Assembly: GCA_964589825.1 (NCBI GenBank)
Contig: CAZPUS010000046.1
Span: 1-20,547, forward strand
Reading direction: 5' to 3'
Length of the DNA: 20,547 nucleotides
Origin: CAZPUS01 sp964589825
GTDB taxonomy: Bacteria; Fibrobacterota; Chitinivibrionia; Chitinivibrionales; WJKA01
The position numbers and the translations under genes were made by a program. How positions within the stretch are numbered: position 1 is the stretch's first letter; each line of letters opens with the position of its first letter. The notes under the pieces are model-generated. The model saw only the letters and a program-made list of their open reading frames with translations, made no database searches and was not told where the DNA came from. Shown here piece after piece: positions 1 through 7,146 of this stretch.

Positions 1-69
1 AAAATAGATTAAGGAGGGATAAATGCGCCCACACGAAACTCGGAAGCGCCAAAAATTTTTCTGATTTTT

Positions 70-1098
70 TCATGAACGCACACGAGAAGAACGACCGTAA
101 TCTCTTTTGTTGGCTCCAACCCCCATAAATGAAATCGCATGCCGTGGACACACGCTGAGACACAACCCGCACCCAATGCATTTTTGTTTGTTTACCATAT
201 GTCGACTACCCTGTTCCCCCGTAATGGCATCCTTTACCGGGCACACCTCTACGCATTTACCGCAACCATCGCAGGTAGTATCGATGTTGGCCCGTGGACG
301 AGCCTTTGCAAGATCAACGAAACAATGCTGGGGACATTTATGCTTTGCAGCAACAAAATTTTCGTCCTTTGAATAGTCGAGAAATGGTGAATTTTCCTTC
401 ATGATAATAGCATCATCTCTTACCGCCTTGGTGCATAATGTACACGCAGTACAACCCACCGAGCAGTATTTTTTTACTTTTGCACCACGTTCATGATTGC
501 TGCACCCCAAAAAAATCTTACCATGCCGCGGAATAAGCTCGATGATGTGGCGCGGACATGCGGTCACACATTTTCCACATCCGGTACATTTATCCGCAAT
601 AACCTCCGCAACGCCGTTGTTGTTAATGTGTATCGCATCAAATGGACACGCCCTTACGCAACTGCCAAGTCCCAGGCAGCCGTATTGACATTCCTTAGGT
701 CCGTTTCCGGTGAGCACCGCAGCGTGACAATCCTGAATGCCTTCATAGAAGGCCCGATCCGACGTCTCCTTGTTACCGCCTTTACAATGTACCACAGCCA
801 TATACGATTCCTGCTGTGACACCTCTATGTTCATTATGGATGCTATTTTATCCGCAGTGTTCGTCCCACCCACGATGCATCCCGTGGGGTCCGCTTTCCC
901 TTCAGCCACAGCTTTTGCAAACGCGCTGCATCCCGGATACCCGCACGCACCACAGTTCGCCCCCGGCAACGTCTCGTCAATAGCCTCGATACGGGGATCG
1001 ACATGCACCGCAAATTTTTTGGATGCGATTCCAAGAATAACACCAAAAAACGCACCAACGCCCGTTACTATAATTATCGGTGTAAAAACCATCTTCAC
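70..1098 (-). CDS. rnfB: Rnf complex electron-transport subunit RnfB (long, multi-cluster form)
   Basis: RnfB is the iron-sulfur subunit that takes electrons from reduced ferredoxin into the membrane-bound Rnf ferredoxin:NAD+ oxidoreductase. An N-terminal membrane helix (about residues 6-26) is followed by the family's Fe-S domain, with cysteines 49, 52, 57 and 74 around CGACGYPGC. Next come two paired ferredoxin-type sets (C137/141/147/151 with C171/174/177/181), a further set at 212-222 with C199 nearby, and two C-terminal CxxCxxCxxxC motifs (276-286, 307-317). At 342 aa it resembles the long clostridial-type RnfB rather than the roughly 190-aa proteobacterial form. The first possible start is GTG at 1096-1098. 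An ATG two codons in (1090-1092) sits nine bases after an AGGA and may be the real start. It is the last gene of the operon, 19 bases after rnfA. Confidence 0.96.
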   Translation of the reverse strand: MKMVFTPIIIVTGVGAFFGVILGIASKKFAVHVDPRIEAIDETLPGANCGACGYPGCSAFAKAVAEGKADPTGCIVGGTNTADKIASIMNIEVSQQESYMAVVHCKGGNKETSDRAFYEGIQDCHAAVLTGNGPKECQYGCLGLGSCVRACPFDAIHINNNGVAEVIADKCTGCGKCVTACPRHIIELIPRHGKIFLGCSNHERGAKVKKYCSVGCTACTLCTKAVRDDAIIMKENSPFLDYSKDENFVAAKHKCPQHCFVDLAKARPRANIDTTCDGCGKCVEVCPVKDAITGEQGSRHMVNKQKCIGCGLCLSVCPRHAISFMGVGANKRDYGRSSRVRS

Positions 1099-1117
1099 TG
1101 ATCCTGTTACATCATAA

Positions 1118-1723
1118 TTAGAAAAAATGCAGATCCGAAAACCCGAGAAACGCCATCGCCATCAATGCCGCACTGATAAATGCAATAGGCAATCCTCTGA
1201 ATGGCTTGGGGACATTTGCATACTCGAGACGCTCCCGGATTCCTGCCATAAGTAATAATGCGATGGTAAAACCGATACCCGATGCCACACCGTTAATCAG
1301 GCTCTGCGTAAACGTGTATGCTTCTCCGGTTATATCGGACGTTTCCGCATTTATCAGTGCGACTCCCATTATTGCACAATTAGTGGTAATAAGGGGCAAA
1401 TATATCCCTAATGATTCGTACAGCGAGGGCGAATATTTCTGAAGAATCATTTCCACCAGCTGCACAAGTGACGCGATAACGAGAATGAACACGATTGTTT
1501 GTAAAAATACCGCGTCATAGGGAATAAGCAGATAATGATTTATCACCCAGGTGAACAACGAGGCACCGGCCATCACGAAAATAACCGCCATGCCCATTCC
1601 TGCAGCACTGCTGAGGCGTTTCGAAACACCAAAAAACGGGCATAATCCCAAAAATTTAGTAAGTACGATATTGTGTATAAGGATCGCACCGATTGCGATC
1701 TGAATTATAACCTCAAGCTCCAT
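1118..1723 (-). CDS. rnfA: Rnf complex membrane subunit RnfA
   Basis: This 201-aa integral membrane protein is one of the two homologous, inversely oriented subunits (RnfA and RnfE) that form the ion-translocating core of Rnf. It is almost wholly hydrophobic with about six membrane segments. It shows the recognisable FLGLCPFFGVSK stretch near residue 24 and the conserved C-terminal GIRERLEYANVPKPFRG region, as in RnfA/NqrE. The length matches the family. The start is supported by AAGGAG nine bases upstream, lying at the end of rnfE. The six-base gap to rnfE implies co-transcription and possibly coupled translation. Confidence 0.97.
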   Translation of the reverse strand: MELEVIIQIAIGAILIHNIVLTKFLGLCPFFGVSKRLSSAAGMGMAVIFVMAGASLFTWVINHYLLIPYDAVFLQTIVFILVIASLVQLVEMILQKYSPSLYESLGIYLPLITTNCAIMGVALINAETSDITGEAYTFTQSLINGVASGIGFTIALLLMAGIRERLEYANVPKPFRGLPIAFISAALMAMAFLGFSDLHFF

Positions 1724-1729
1724 GTCGCA

Positions 1730-2320
1730 TTACTCCTTTTGCGCAAGATAATTTTTAAGCGCCATAACCATCCCGATAGTTAAAAACCCACCCGGCGCCA
1801 GTATAAACAGTGTCATGGGCCTGAATCCCGGAATCACTTTAAGTCCCCACAACTTGTTACTTCCCAGTAACTCTCTGCAAAAAGAGAGAATAAACAGCGC
1901 AATTGTAAAGCCTAATCCCACAACGATCCCATCAAGGATCGCTCGTGCGATATTGTTGCGCGAGGCAAACGCTTCGGCGCGTCCCAGTATCATACAGTTA
2001 ACAACAATCAGTGGCACGAATATTCCCAATTGTTTGTCTAGTGCAGGCAGATATCCTTTCATGATAAGCTGAACGATAGTTACAAATGTCGCGATTATCA
2101 CGATGTAGCACGGTATTCTCACTTTGGGTGGGATAAAATTTTTTACAAGCGAGACAATGACGTTGGAACATATCATTACGCACATAGCAGCAAGCCCCAT
2201 ACCGATTCCATTCTGCACGGAGGTGCTTATTGCCAGTGCAGGACATAATCCCAGCGCAAGGACAAGTATGGGATTATCGGTAATAACGCCGCGTGTCAGT
2301 TCCTTTTTCAGTAAATTCAT
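1730..2320 (-). CDS. rnfE: Rnf complex membrane subunit RnfE
   Basis: This 196-aa integral membrane protein of the RnfE/NqrD family pairs with RnfA in the membrane core of the ferredoxin:NAD+ oxidoreductase. The N-terminal segment around residues 12-31 (VITDNPILVLALGLCPALAI) and the C-terminal LAPGGFLTIGMVMALKN region are typical, and the rest is about six hydrophobic helices. Its ATG overlaps the rnfG stop codon in an ATGA arrangement, which suggests translational coupling. The length is normal for the family and nothing looks damaged. Confidence 0.97.
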   Translation of the reverse strand: MNLLKKELTRGVITDNPILVLALGLCPALAISTSVQNGIGMGLAAMCVMICSNVIVSLVKNFIPPKVRIPCYIVIIATFVTIVQLIMKGYLPALDKQLGIFVPLIVVNCMILGRAEAFASRNNIARAILDGIVVGLGFTIALFILSFCRELLGSNKLWGLKVIPGFRPMTLFILAPGGFLTIGMVMALKNYLAQKE

Positions 2321-3039
2321 TTGTGCAATCCCTCCTGCAGTGTATCTGCGAGAGTGTCTGCAAGTGTATCCATGTCTATGTGAGCGGTATCACTATACGG
2401 CAGCTGTCGATAATAATCCGGAATCGATTGTCGTAATGCAGTAATGACTGCTCTGGTTGATATAGTCGCTCCGGTGATTGCCGTAACTTTATGCTCGTTT
2501 TTCAGCTTCTGCCTCTGCTGAGAAGAAAGAGTATGCCACTCACCGCTTTTATCGATTTTTATTGGCGACGTCACCGACAACCCTTCGAACTGACGGGTAA
2601 ACCATGGCTCTTTTTTCTCCGATTTCGTAAAAAGACCATTCCAGAGGTACTTATCCGAAAGCACTTCCTCGACACGTGTGCCGAGCCCGGGAGTTTCATT
2701 CTGGGAAATCACACTCACTCCCATTATTTTTCCGTGCGGGGATATCCCGACAAGCATCTTGATATAACTTGAATAGCCCGGTGCACTGTCCCGAAATGCA
2801 TATCCCACAATAGAATCACCGTTTTTTGCAACCCAGTAAGGCACTTCCAATGTGTCTATTCCTTTTTTTTCATGAATTTCCACATTGTCAGGAAAAACCG
2901 AAAGAAGCGATTCTCTCAGCTTTTCCTCTTTGCGTAATTCTATCTGCTCTTTTGTATTGGTATACACAAGAGCCACTGCCAAACCTGCCAGCGCAGTAAC
3001 GATTGTCAATACACCCGCGAGTTTTAAAATGTTTCCCAT
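2317..3039 (-). CDS. rnfG: Rnf complex FMN-binding subunit RnfG
   Basis: RnfG carries a covalently bound FMN and passes electrons within the Rnf complex. It has one N-terminal membrane anchor (about residues 7-26) and an extracytoplasmic FMN-binding domain. The ApbE-type flavinylation motif TGAT is at 189-192, making Thr192 the expected FMN site. The conserved NETPGLGTR is at 114-122. The reading frame is open upstream to 3288, but that stretch is the antisense shadow of rnfD. The ATG at 3037-3039, giving MGNILKLAGV, follows the rnfD stop by five bases and yields 240 aa, a normal length. The C-terminal 20 residues contain a short repeated acidic LADT segment beyond the usual domain. The end overlaps rnfE by four bases. 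Confidence 0.95.
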   Translation of the reverse strand: MGNILKLAGVLTIVTALAGLAVALVYTNTKEQIELRKEEKLRESLLSVFPDNVEIHEKKGIDTLEVPYWVAKNGDSIVGYAFRDSAPGYSSYIKMLVGISPHGKIMGVSVISQNETPGLGTRVEEVLSDKYLWNGLFTKSEKKEPWFTRQFEGLSVTSPIKIDKSGEWHTLSSQQRQKLKNEHKVTAITGATISTRAVITALRQSIPDYYRQLPYSDTAHIDMDTLADTLADTLQEGLHK

Positions 3040-3044
3040 AGCGA

Positions 3045-4139
3045 TTACGTTCCATACACTCTTGGTTTGGTATAACGATCGATAAGCGGAACAACCAGAT
3101 TCATCAGCAGGATGGAATAACAGACGCCCTCCGGATATCCGCCGAAATTTCGAATGGTAAAGGTAAGTATCCCACATCCTATGCCGAAAATGATACGCCC
3201 CCGCGCAGTAATGGGCGATGTTACCATATCGGTGGCCATAAACAGAGCCCCGAGCATCAATCCCCCGCTGAATATATGATATACACATACTATGCCGGTT
3301 GCGGATGTCAAGAAACCATGCGTAGAGCCATAAAAAAGCCAGGTAAGAATAAAGACGGTCCCGATATAGGCTACGGGAATTCTGAAACCGATCACCCGCC
3401 GATACAACATAAATACTGCTCCGAGTATCAATGCAAGCGATGAAGTTTCCCCAAGACTACCGCCGGTATTACCTATAAACAAATTCTTTAATGCATGTCC
3501 GAAATCGAGTATCTCAAAAGAAAAAGACGCCGTATCCCCCGACATGGAAAAAAACTGGTGAATTTTTGAGAAAGCTGCAAGTGGTGTCGCTGAGGAAAGG
3601 CCGTCTATATGCACAGACACCTTGTCGGCAATAGCACCAGGAAGTCCGTGCATAGTGGTCCCCAATCCAAGAGGCAGCCACGTCGAAGGTGTCGAAAAAT
3701 CCGTCATGGCCCCGGGATATGACGCAAGTAAAAATGCTCGCCCCGCCAGTGCGGGATTGACAAAATTATGTCCCAACCCACCAAAAGTCCATTTAACCAC
3801 ACCAATGGCGAAAATCGCTCCCAGCGCCCCCATCCAGAGGGGAATATGGGGAGGAAGATTAAAGGCTATCAACAGCCCGGTTACCAAAGCACTGTAATCC
3901 CCCAGAGGATTTGCTCTTTTCATGATCCGGACGGCGATAATCCATTCCGTACACAAAGAAAAGATTACACATATAGCAACAAGCAACACCACTCGCGGCC
4001 CAAAAAATACGACAGATGCAAGAAATGCCGGTATAAGGGCATAAACCACTGTTCTCATAATACCGGGCACGGTATTCTCGTGCCGTATATGCGGAGATAC
4101 GGAAAGGACAAATGGGGAAGTATCGCTATTATTGGACAT
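3045..4139 (-). CDS. rnfD: Rnf complex membrane flavoprotein subunit RnfD
   Basis: This 364-aa polytopic protein of the RnfD/NqrB family has about nine or ten membrane segments and is the second covalently flavinylated subunit of Rnf. The flavinylation site is clear: DGLSSATPL at 179-187, with Thr185 the expected FMN attachment residue. Other family marks are GLGHNFVNPALAGRAF near 121-136 and FMATDMVTSP near 300-309. The start ATG has only a weak ribosome-binding site, and the 58-base gap from rnfC is the longest in the operon. No apbE flavin transferase gene lies in the window, so flavinylation must rely on one elsewhere. Confidence 0.97.
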   Translation of the reverse strand: MSNNSDTSPFVLSVSPHIRHENTVPGIMRTVVYALIPAFLASVVFFGPRVVLLVAICVIFSLCTEWIIAVRIMKRANPLGDYSALVTGLLIAFNLPPHIPLWMGALGAIFAIGVVKWTFGGLGHNFVNPALAGRAFLLASYPGAMTDFSTPSTWLPLGLGTTMHGLPGAIADKVSVHIDGLSSATPLAAFSKIHQFFSMSGDTASFSFEILDFGHALKNLFIGNTGGSLGETSSLALILGAVFMLYRRVIGFRIPVAYIGTVFILTWLFYGSTHGFLTSATGIVCVYHIFSGGLMLGALFMATDMVTSPITARGRIIFGIGCGILTFTIRNFGGYPEGVCYSILLMNLVVPLIDRYTKPRVYGT

Positions 4140-4197
4140 GTTTGGTGATCGCTTTAAAAAATTCTGCGTTAAAAATATACTATATAATCTGCGCCAA

Positions 4198-5526
4198 TCA
4201 TTGTTTCTTTTTCATGCGCAAGTGGTGTTTCCCGAGTTTCATGAAATGTACTAAATTGATTTTGGAGGGGCATGCATACGCGCAACTGCCGCATTCTATA
4301 CAATCCATTATGTGACATTCGTCTGCCCTAGAAATATCATCGTGTTCAACAGCCTTTACAATAGAGGCCGGAACAAGCTTAACAGGACACACCTTTACAC
4401 AATTACCGCAACTGATACAATCGTATTCTTTGACCCCGGGCACCTGCTCGGTCCGAAGAAGTATGGCAGAGGTCGACTTGATTACCGGCACATCTGTTTC
4501 GCTTTGTGCAAGTCCCATCATGGGGCCTCCCATAATGATCTTTTTTGCGTCGGAAATGCGGGCACGGCAATGTTGCAGTATATATGAAAACGGGGTTCCA
4601 ATACGGACTCGAAGATTTGCAGGCTCCTCTACACCTTCCCCTGATACGGTAATTACCCGCTCGAACAGCCCTGTTCCGTGTATAATCGCATTATTTATTG
4701 CAAAAGCAGTTCCGACGTTATGTACCACACATCCCGCATCCATTGGCAAGCCACCCGAAGGTACTTCACGCTTTGTTACAGCCTTTATAAGCTGTTTTTC
4801 TCCCCCCTGGGGATACTTTGTCGCAAGCTGTGCCACCTCTATACCCGAAAATTCACTCCCGCTGTTCACTTTGTCTTTAATCGTTTTTATGGCCTGAGGT
4901 TTATTGTCCTCGATACCAATAATTACTTTCTCCGCTCCCAGGCATTTCCTGGTAATAAGCGCTCCGGTAAGAATTTCAACGGGATTTTCGAGCATCAACC
5001 GATAATCAGCGGTAATACAGGGCTCACATTCCGCACCGTTTATGATCACCGTATCGATGGTTTTATCCCGGGGAGGACTCAACTTTACATGCGCAGGAAA
5101 CGCTGCGCCGCCCATGCCGACTATACCGGCATTGGAAATGGCGTCGATTATCTCCTGGGGCGCTGCATCCCGCCACGGTTTCCCGGGCACCGATATTTCA
5201 GCGGCTTCATCGGTTCCGTCATTCTCTATCTCAATGGCATCGATATGTGAGCCAAACGGATGCGGTGCCGGACCGAGTGCTCTCACTTTTCCCGCTACAG
5301 GAGCATGGACCGCCGCCGAGACAAAACCGCCCGGTTCTGCAATCAGCTGACCTTTTTTTACGTAGCTTCCCCGTTTGACCGTTGGTTGCGCCGGCGCACC
5401 GATATGCTGCAACAGCGGTACGGTAATCACCTCCGGAGCGGCAAGATCGGTAATGCTGCTGTCCATGGTCCGTGCTTTTTCGGATGACGGATGTACACCG
5501 CCACGAAATGTCAGTTTACCGAACAC
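4198..5526 (-). CDS. rnfC: Rnf complex NADH-side subunit RnfC
   Basis: RnfC is the peripheral cytoplasmic subunit that binds NAD(H) and FMN and completes electron transfer from ferredoxin to NAD+. The N-terminus reads FRGGVHP, typical of the family, and is followed by a barrel-sandwich domain. The glycine-rich GMGGAAFP nucleotide/FMN-binding loop is at 137-144, with INGAECEPC at 162-170. Two 4Fe-4S motifs lie at C370/373/376/380 and C409/412/415/419. The length of 442 aa is usual. The start codon is GTG, supported by GAGGAG just upstream. It is the first gene of the rnfCDGEAB operon, so the promoter should lie in 5527-5858. Confidence 0.97.
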   Translation of the reverse strand: MFGKLTFRGGVHPSSEKARTMDSSITDLAAPEVITVPLLQHIGAPAQPTVKRGSYVKKGQLIAEPGGFVSAAVHAPVAGKVRALGPAPHPFGSHIDAIEIENDGTDEAAEISVPGKPWRDAAPQEIIDAISNAGIVGMGGAAFPAHVKLSPPRDKTIDTVIINGAECEPCITADYRLMLENPVEILTGALITRKCLGAEKVIIGIEDNKPQAIKTIKDKVNSGSEFSGIEVAQLATKYPQGGEKQLIKAVTKREVPSGGLPMDAGCVVHNVGTAFAINNAIIHGTGLFERVITVSGEGVEEPANLRVRIGTPFSYILQHCRARISDAKKIIMGGPMMGLAQSETDVPVIKSTSAILLRTEQVPGVKEYDCISCGNCVKVCPVKLVPASIVKAVEHDDISRADECHIMDCIECGSCAYACPSKINLVHFMKLGKHHLRMKKKQ

Positions 5527-5625
5527 ATCTCTCTCCTCTCGAAATGATCACAAGCCATTGGGAAAAAAAACGAACGAACGGCTTTACTGTAGAAAAGAGA
5601 AAATAAATTTCGGGAACGCCGAATT

Positions 5626-5654
5626 GTGTAGTTTTGTATTTTTAGCTACTACAC
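5626..5654. promoter_or_regulatory. Inverted repeat upstream of rnfC, possible operator
   Basis: Two perfect 7-base arms, GTGTAGT at 5626-5632 and ACTACAC at 5648-5654, are separated by 15 AT-rich bases. The element sits about 100 bases upstream of the rnfC start in an AT-rich tract. The two-half-site layout fits a dimeric regulator site. A chance repeat or RNA hairpin is also possible, and no regulator is identified. Confidence 0.3.
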
Positions 5655-5763
5655 TAAAATTTAAATTGAGCGAGTTTGTCCGCGAAATATGCTGCAAACC
5701 GCACTACTTTTATATATCCAAAACCATGAAACAAGCAACAAGGTTGCCCCATCATTTTTGAGA

Positions 5764-5824
5764 ACACAATAGCAACACGGCTCACCGCAGCGTTCATCAA
5801 AACAACCGCTCAATTCAGGTAAAA
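5764..5824 (-). repeat. Dispersed repeat, copy A (direct repeat of 7083-7140)
   Basis: The core at 5779-5820 matches 7098-7136 at 37 of 39 aligned bases, with one 3-base indel, and weaker similarity extends leftward. Read on the minus strand, both copies keep an open frame with a CxxC-containing peptide (here GEPCCYCVLKND). The unit could be a non-coding intergenic repeat or the decayed end of a small cysteine-motif protein gene. Some third-position changes preserve the cysteines, but the two core differences both change residues, so the coding evidence is mixed. Confidence 0.7.
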
Positions 5825-5858
5825 CCTTTGTCACGATACTTACGGCTACTGAACAACA

Positions 5859-6377
5859 ATGGGACATATCCATATTCCAGCTCCTTCGACACTTTTTATT
5901 GCGCTGACCTGTGCCGATTCTCAGGTACAAAGCGACGATATCGTCCCTATGCTTTCTTCCCGTTTCGGGGAAATTGACTATACTCATGGGCCGATACCTT
6001 TTACCCACACCGACTATTATGCAAAAGAGATGGGAACCGGACTCTCCAAAACCTATTTAGCCTTTAAAGACAGAATCGAGCGTGACACGCTCCCCGCAAT
6101 CAAGCATGCGTCGAACCATCTCGAAAAACACTTCAGCAAAAATGGGAAGCGAGCGGTCAATATCGATCCGGGATATGTAGCCCCAGATAAACTCGTGCTT
6201 GCATCGACGAAAGATTTTTTCCACAGAATATATCTTGCCGACGGTATATTTGCAGAAGTAACACTTCACTATCGCAGAGGCAAATTCCGCTATTTTTCGT
6301 GGACCTATCCGGATTACAAAGAACCCGATTTTCTCGATTTTCTCGAGAAGGTCCGCGCGTCACTTGTACATTACTAG
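5859..6377 (+). CDS. DUF4416 family protein
   Basis: This 172-aa protein of unknown function belongs to the DUF4416 family, recognisable from several conserved blocks. These are the early IALTCAD strand, RFGEID followed by PIPFTHTDYYAKEMG (residues 46-60), NIDPGYVAPDKLVLASTKD (about 101-119), HRIYLADGIFAEVTL, and the C-terminal FSWTYPDYKEPDFLDFLEKVR. It is predicted cytoplasmic, with no signal peptide or membrane segment, and is complete for the family. The ATG at 5859 has no strong ribosome-binding site, so the start is less certain. It is divergent from the rnf operon and 37 bases upstream of a small membrane-protein gene, with which it probably forms a transcript. Confidence 0.85.
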   Translation: MGHIHIPAPSTLFIALTCADSQVQSDDIVPMLSSRFGEIDYTHGPIPFTHTDYYAKEMGTGLSKTYLAFKDRIERDTLPAIKHASNHLEKHFSKNGKRAVNIDPGYVAPDKLVLASTKDFFHRIYLADGIFAEVTLHYRRGKFRYFSWTYPDYKEPDFLDFLEKVRASLVHY

Positions 6378-6414
6378 CGTGGTCGCACTTCACTCTCTCA
6401 CTGACAGGATAAAA

Positions 6415-6840
6415 ATGAACCAGATTTTTTCGACCATACTGCTGCTGTGCACTTCATTCGCTATAATTGCCGAGATCCTCGGCATTGTCATGATCGATAA
6501 GCTGCTGGAGCTTATGGATTTCTCTTCCGCCCTCTCCCGAGCGCACCGGGACGAAGATAATGAAGAATTGCTTTCGTCCCCACCTCCGATTCCCGATAAA
6601 TTAATGCGTGTATTCAGCGTGCTTTCCATTTTCTATTTACTCGATATATTTCTGCTTCTTTTTTCCAATGACAGAATTTTCACGATCTACGGAGCGATCC
6701 TTCTTGCAATGTCGCTTCTTCTCTGGGTACTGAAGCGTAATCTCAAGAAAGGCATGAAAGCGGTTGCCTTGATCGAATCGACTATCTGCCTTATTATCCT
6801 TATCGATGTAGCCCGCACCCTCGTTAACCGTATTGTGTAA
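6415..6840 (+). CDS. Small four-helix membrane protein of unknown function
   Basis: I do not recognise this 141-aa protein. Four hydrophobic segments are visible at about 4-26, 65-83, 88-106 and 115-132, with a charged loop between the first two (AHRDEDNEE near 43-51). The frame is open from 6364, overlapping the DUF4416 gene, but the ATG at 6415 lies five bases after an AGGA and begins a normal hydrophobic N-terminus, so I place the start there. It follows the DUF4416 gene by 37 bases and is convergent with the isomerase-like gene. No catalytic motif is visible. Confidence 0.75.
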   Translation: MNQIFSTILLLCTSFAIIAEILGIVMIDKLLELMDFSSALSRAHRDEDNEELLSSPPPIPDKLMRVFSVLSIFYLLDIFLLLFSNDRIFTIYGAILLAMSLLLWVLKRNLKKGMKAVALIESTICLIILIDVARTLVNRIV

Positions 6841-6949
6841 AGCCCTCTTTTCCTGTTACCTCGTCGAGTGACGCACAGTCGCCCATTTCCGGGATCGTCG
6901 TGTAATGGCGGGATCGGGTGTACACAGCCCTCTGCTTTAACACACACAA

Positions 6950-7001
6950 CGCTGCAGTTGTCACTGAAGACCGGTGACTCCTGATAATGATAACTGCAGC
7001 G
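6950..7001. repeat. Strong inverted repeat with nested hairpin
   Basis: Outer arms CGCTGCAGTT (6950-6959) and AACTGCAGCG (6992-7001) are perfect 10-base complements. Directly inside the left arm, GTCAC (6960-6964) pairs with GTGAC (6974-6978). Folded, this gives a near-continuous 15-base-pair stem with a 9-base loop and a 13-base bulge on one side. It lies between two convergent genes, so it could act as a bidirectional transcription terminator, a small RNA or a protein-binding site. No U-tract follows on either strand. Confidence 0.6.
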
Positions 7002-7082
7002 ATACGATGACACCTTAACTCTGAACAGATTGTTTTATTTTCGTAAACGGCTGCCATCCCCATTGTGCGTGCGTTTTCCCAA

Positions 7083-7140
7083 ACGCAATAACGGCATGGC
7101 TCACCGCTGCGTTTATCAAAACCGCTCAATTCAGGTCAAA
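7083..7140 (-). repeat. Dispersed repeat, copy B (direct repeat of 5764-5824)
   Basis: This is the second copy of the repeat, lying in the same orientation as copy A and starting seven bases beyond the stop codon of the isomerase-like gene. On the minus strand it encodes a peptide with GEPCRYCVWEN, aligned to copy A without frame disruption. The two copies bracket the DUF4416/membrane-protein pair. Confidence 0.7.
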
Positions 7141-7146
7141 ATTACA

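Larger units (their letters stand above)
5527..5858. other. Divergent intergenic region between rnfC and the DUF4416 gene
   Basis: This 332-base, mostly AT-rich stretch must hold the promoters of the rnf operon (leftward) and of the DUF4416 gene (rightward). I see an inverted repeat at 5626-5654 and one copy of a dispersed repeat at about 5764-5824. I do not see a clear canonical -35/-10 pair on either strand. A leftward frame open across about 5661-5830 belongs to the repeat copy and is not convincing as a gene. Confidence 0.6.
6841..7146. other. Convergent intergenic region holding a structured inverted repeat and a repeat copy
   Basis: This 306-base stretch lies between the small membrane-protein gene and the end of the isomerase-like gene. 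It holds the inverted repeat at 6950-7001 and repeat copy B at 7083-7140. Leftward frames are open through parts of it but have no ribosome-binding site or recognisable protein similarity. I see no simple GC-stem-plus-T-run terminator. Confidence 0.6.

Noticed and set aside
23..60. Possible terminator after rnfB (GCGC stem next to AAAAATTTTT)
   Set aside because: The stem is only about four bases with a long loop, and the T-run is on the wrong side for the rnf transcript.
11..63. A plus-strand AAGGAGGG followed by ATG at 23
   Set aside because: The frame encodes only 13 residues before a stop and runs head-on into the end of rnfB; no support for a gene.
3040..3288. N-terminal extension of the RnfG frame by 83 residues
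   Set aside because: It overlaps the 3' end of rnfD in another frame, has no family similarity, and a proper membrane-anchor start exists at 3039.
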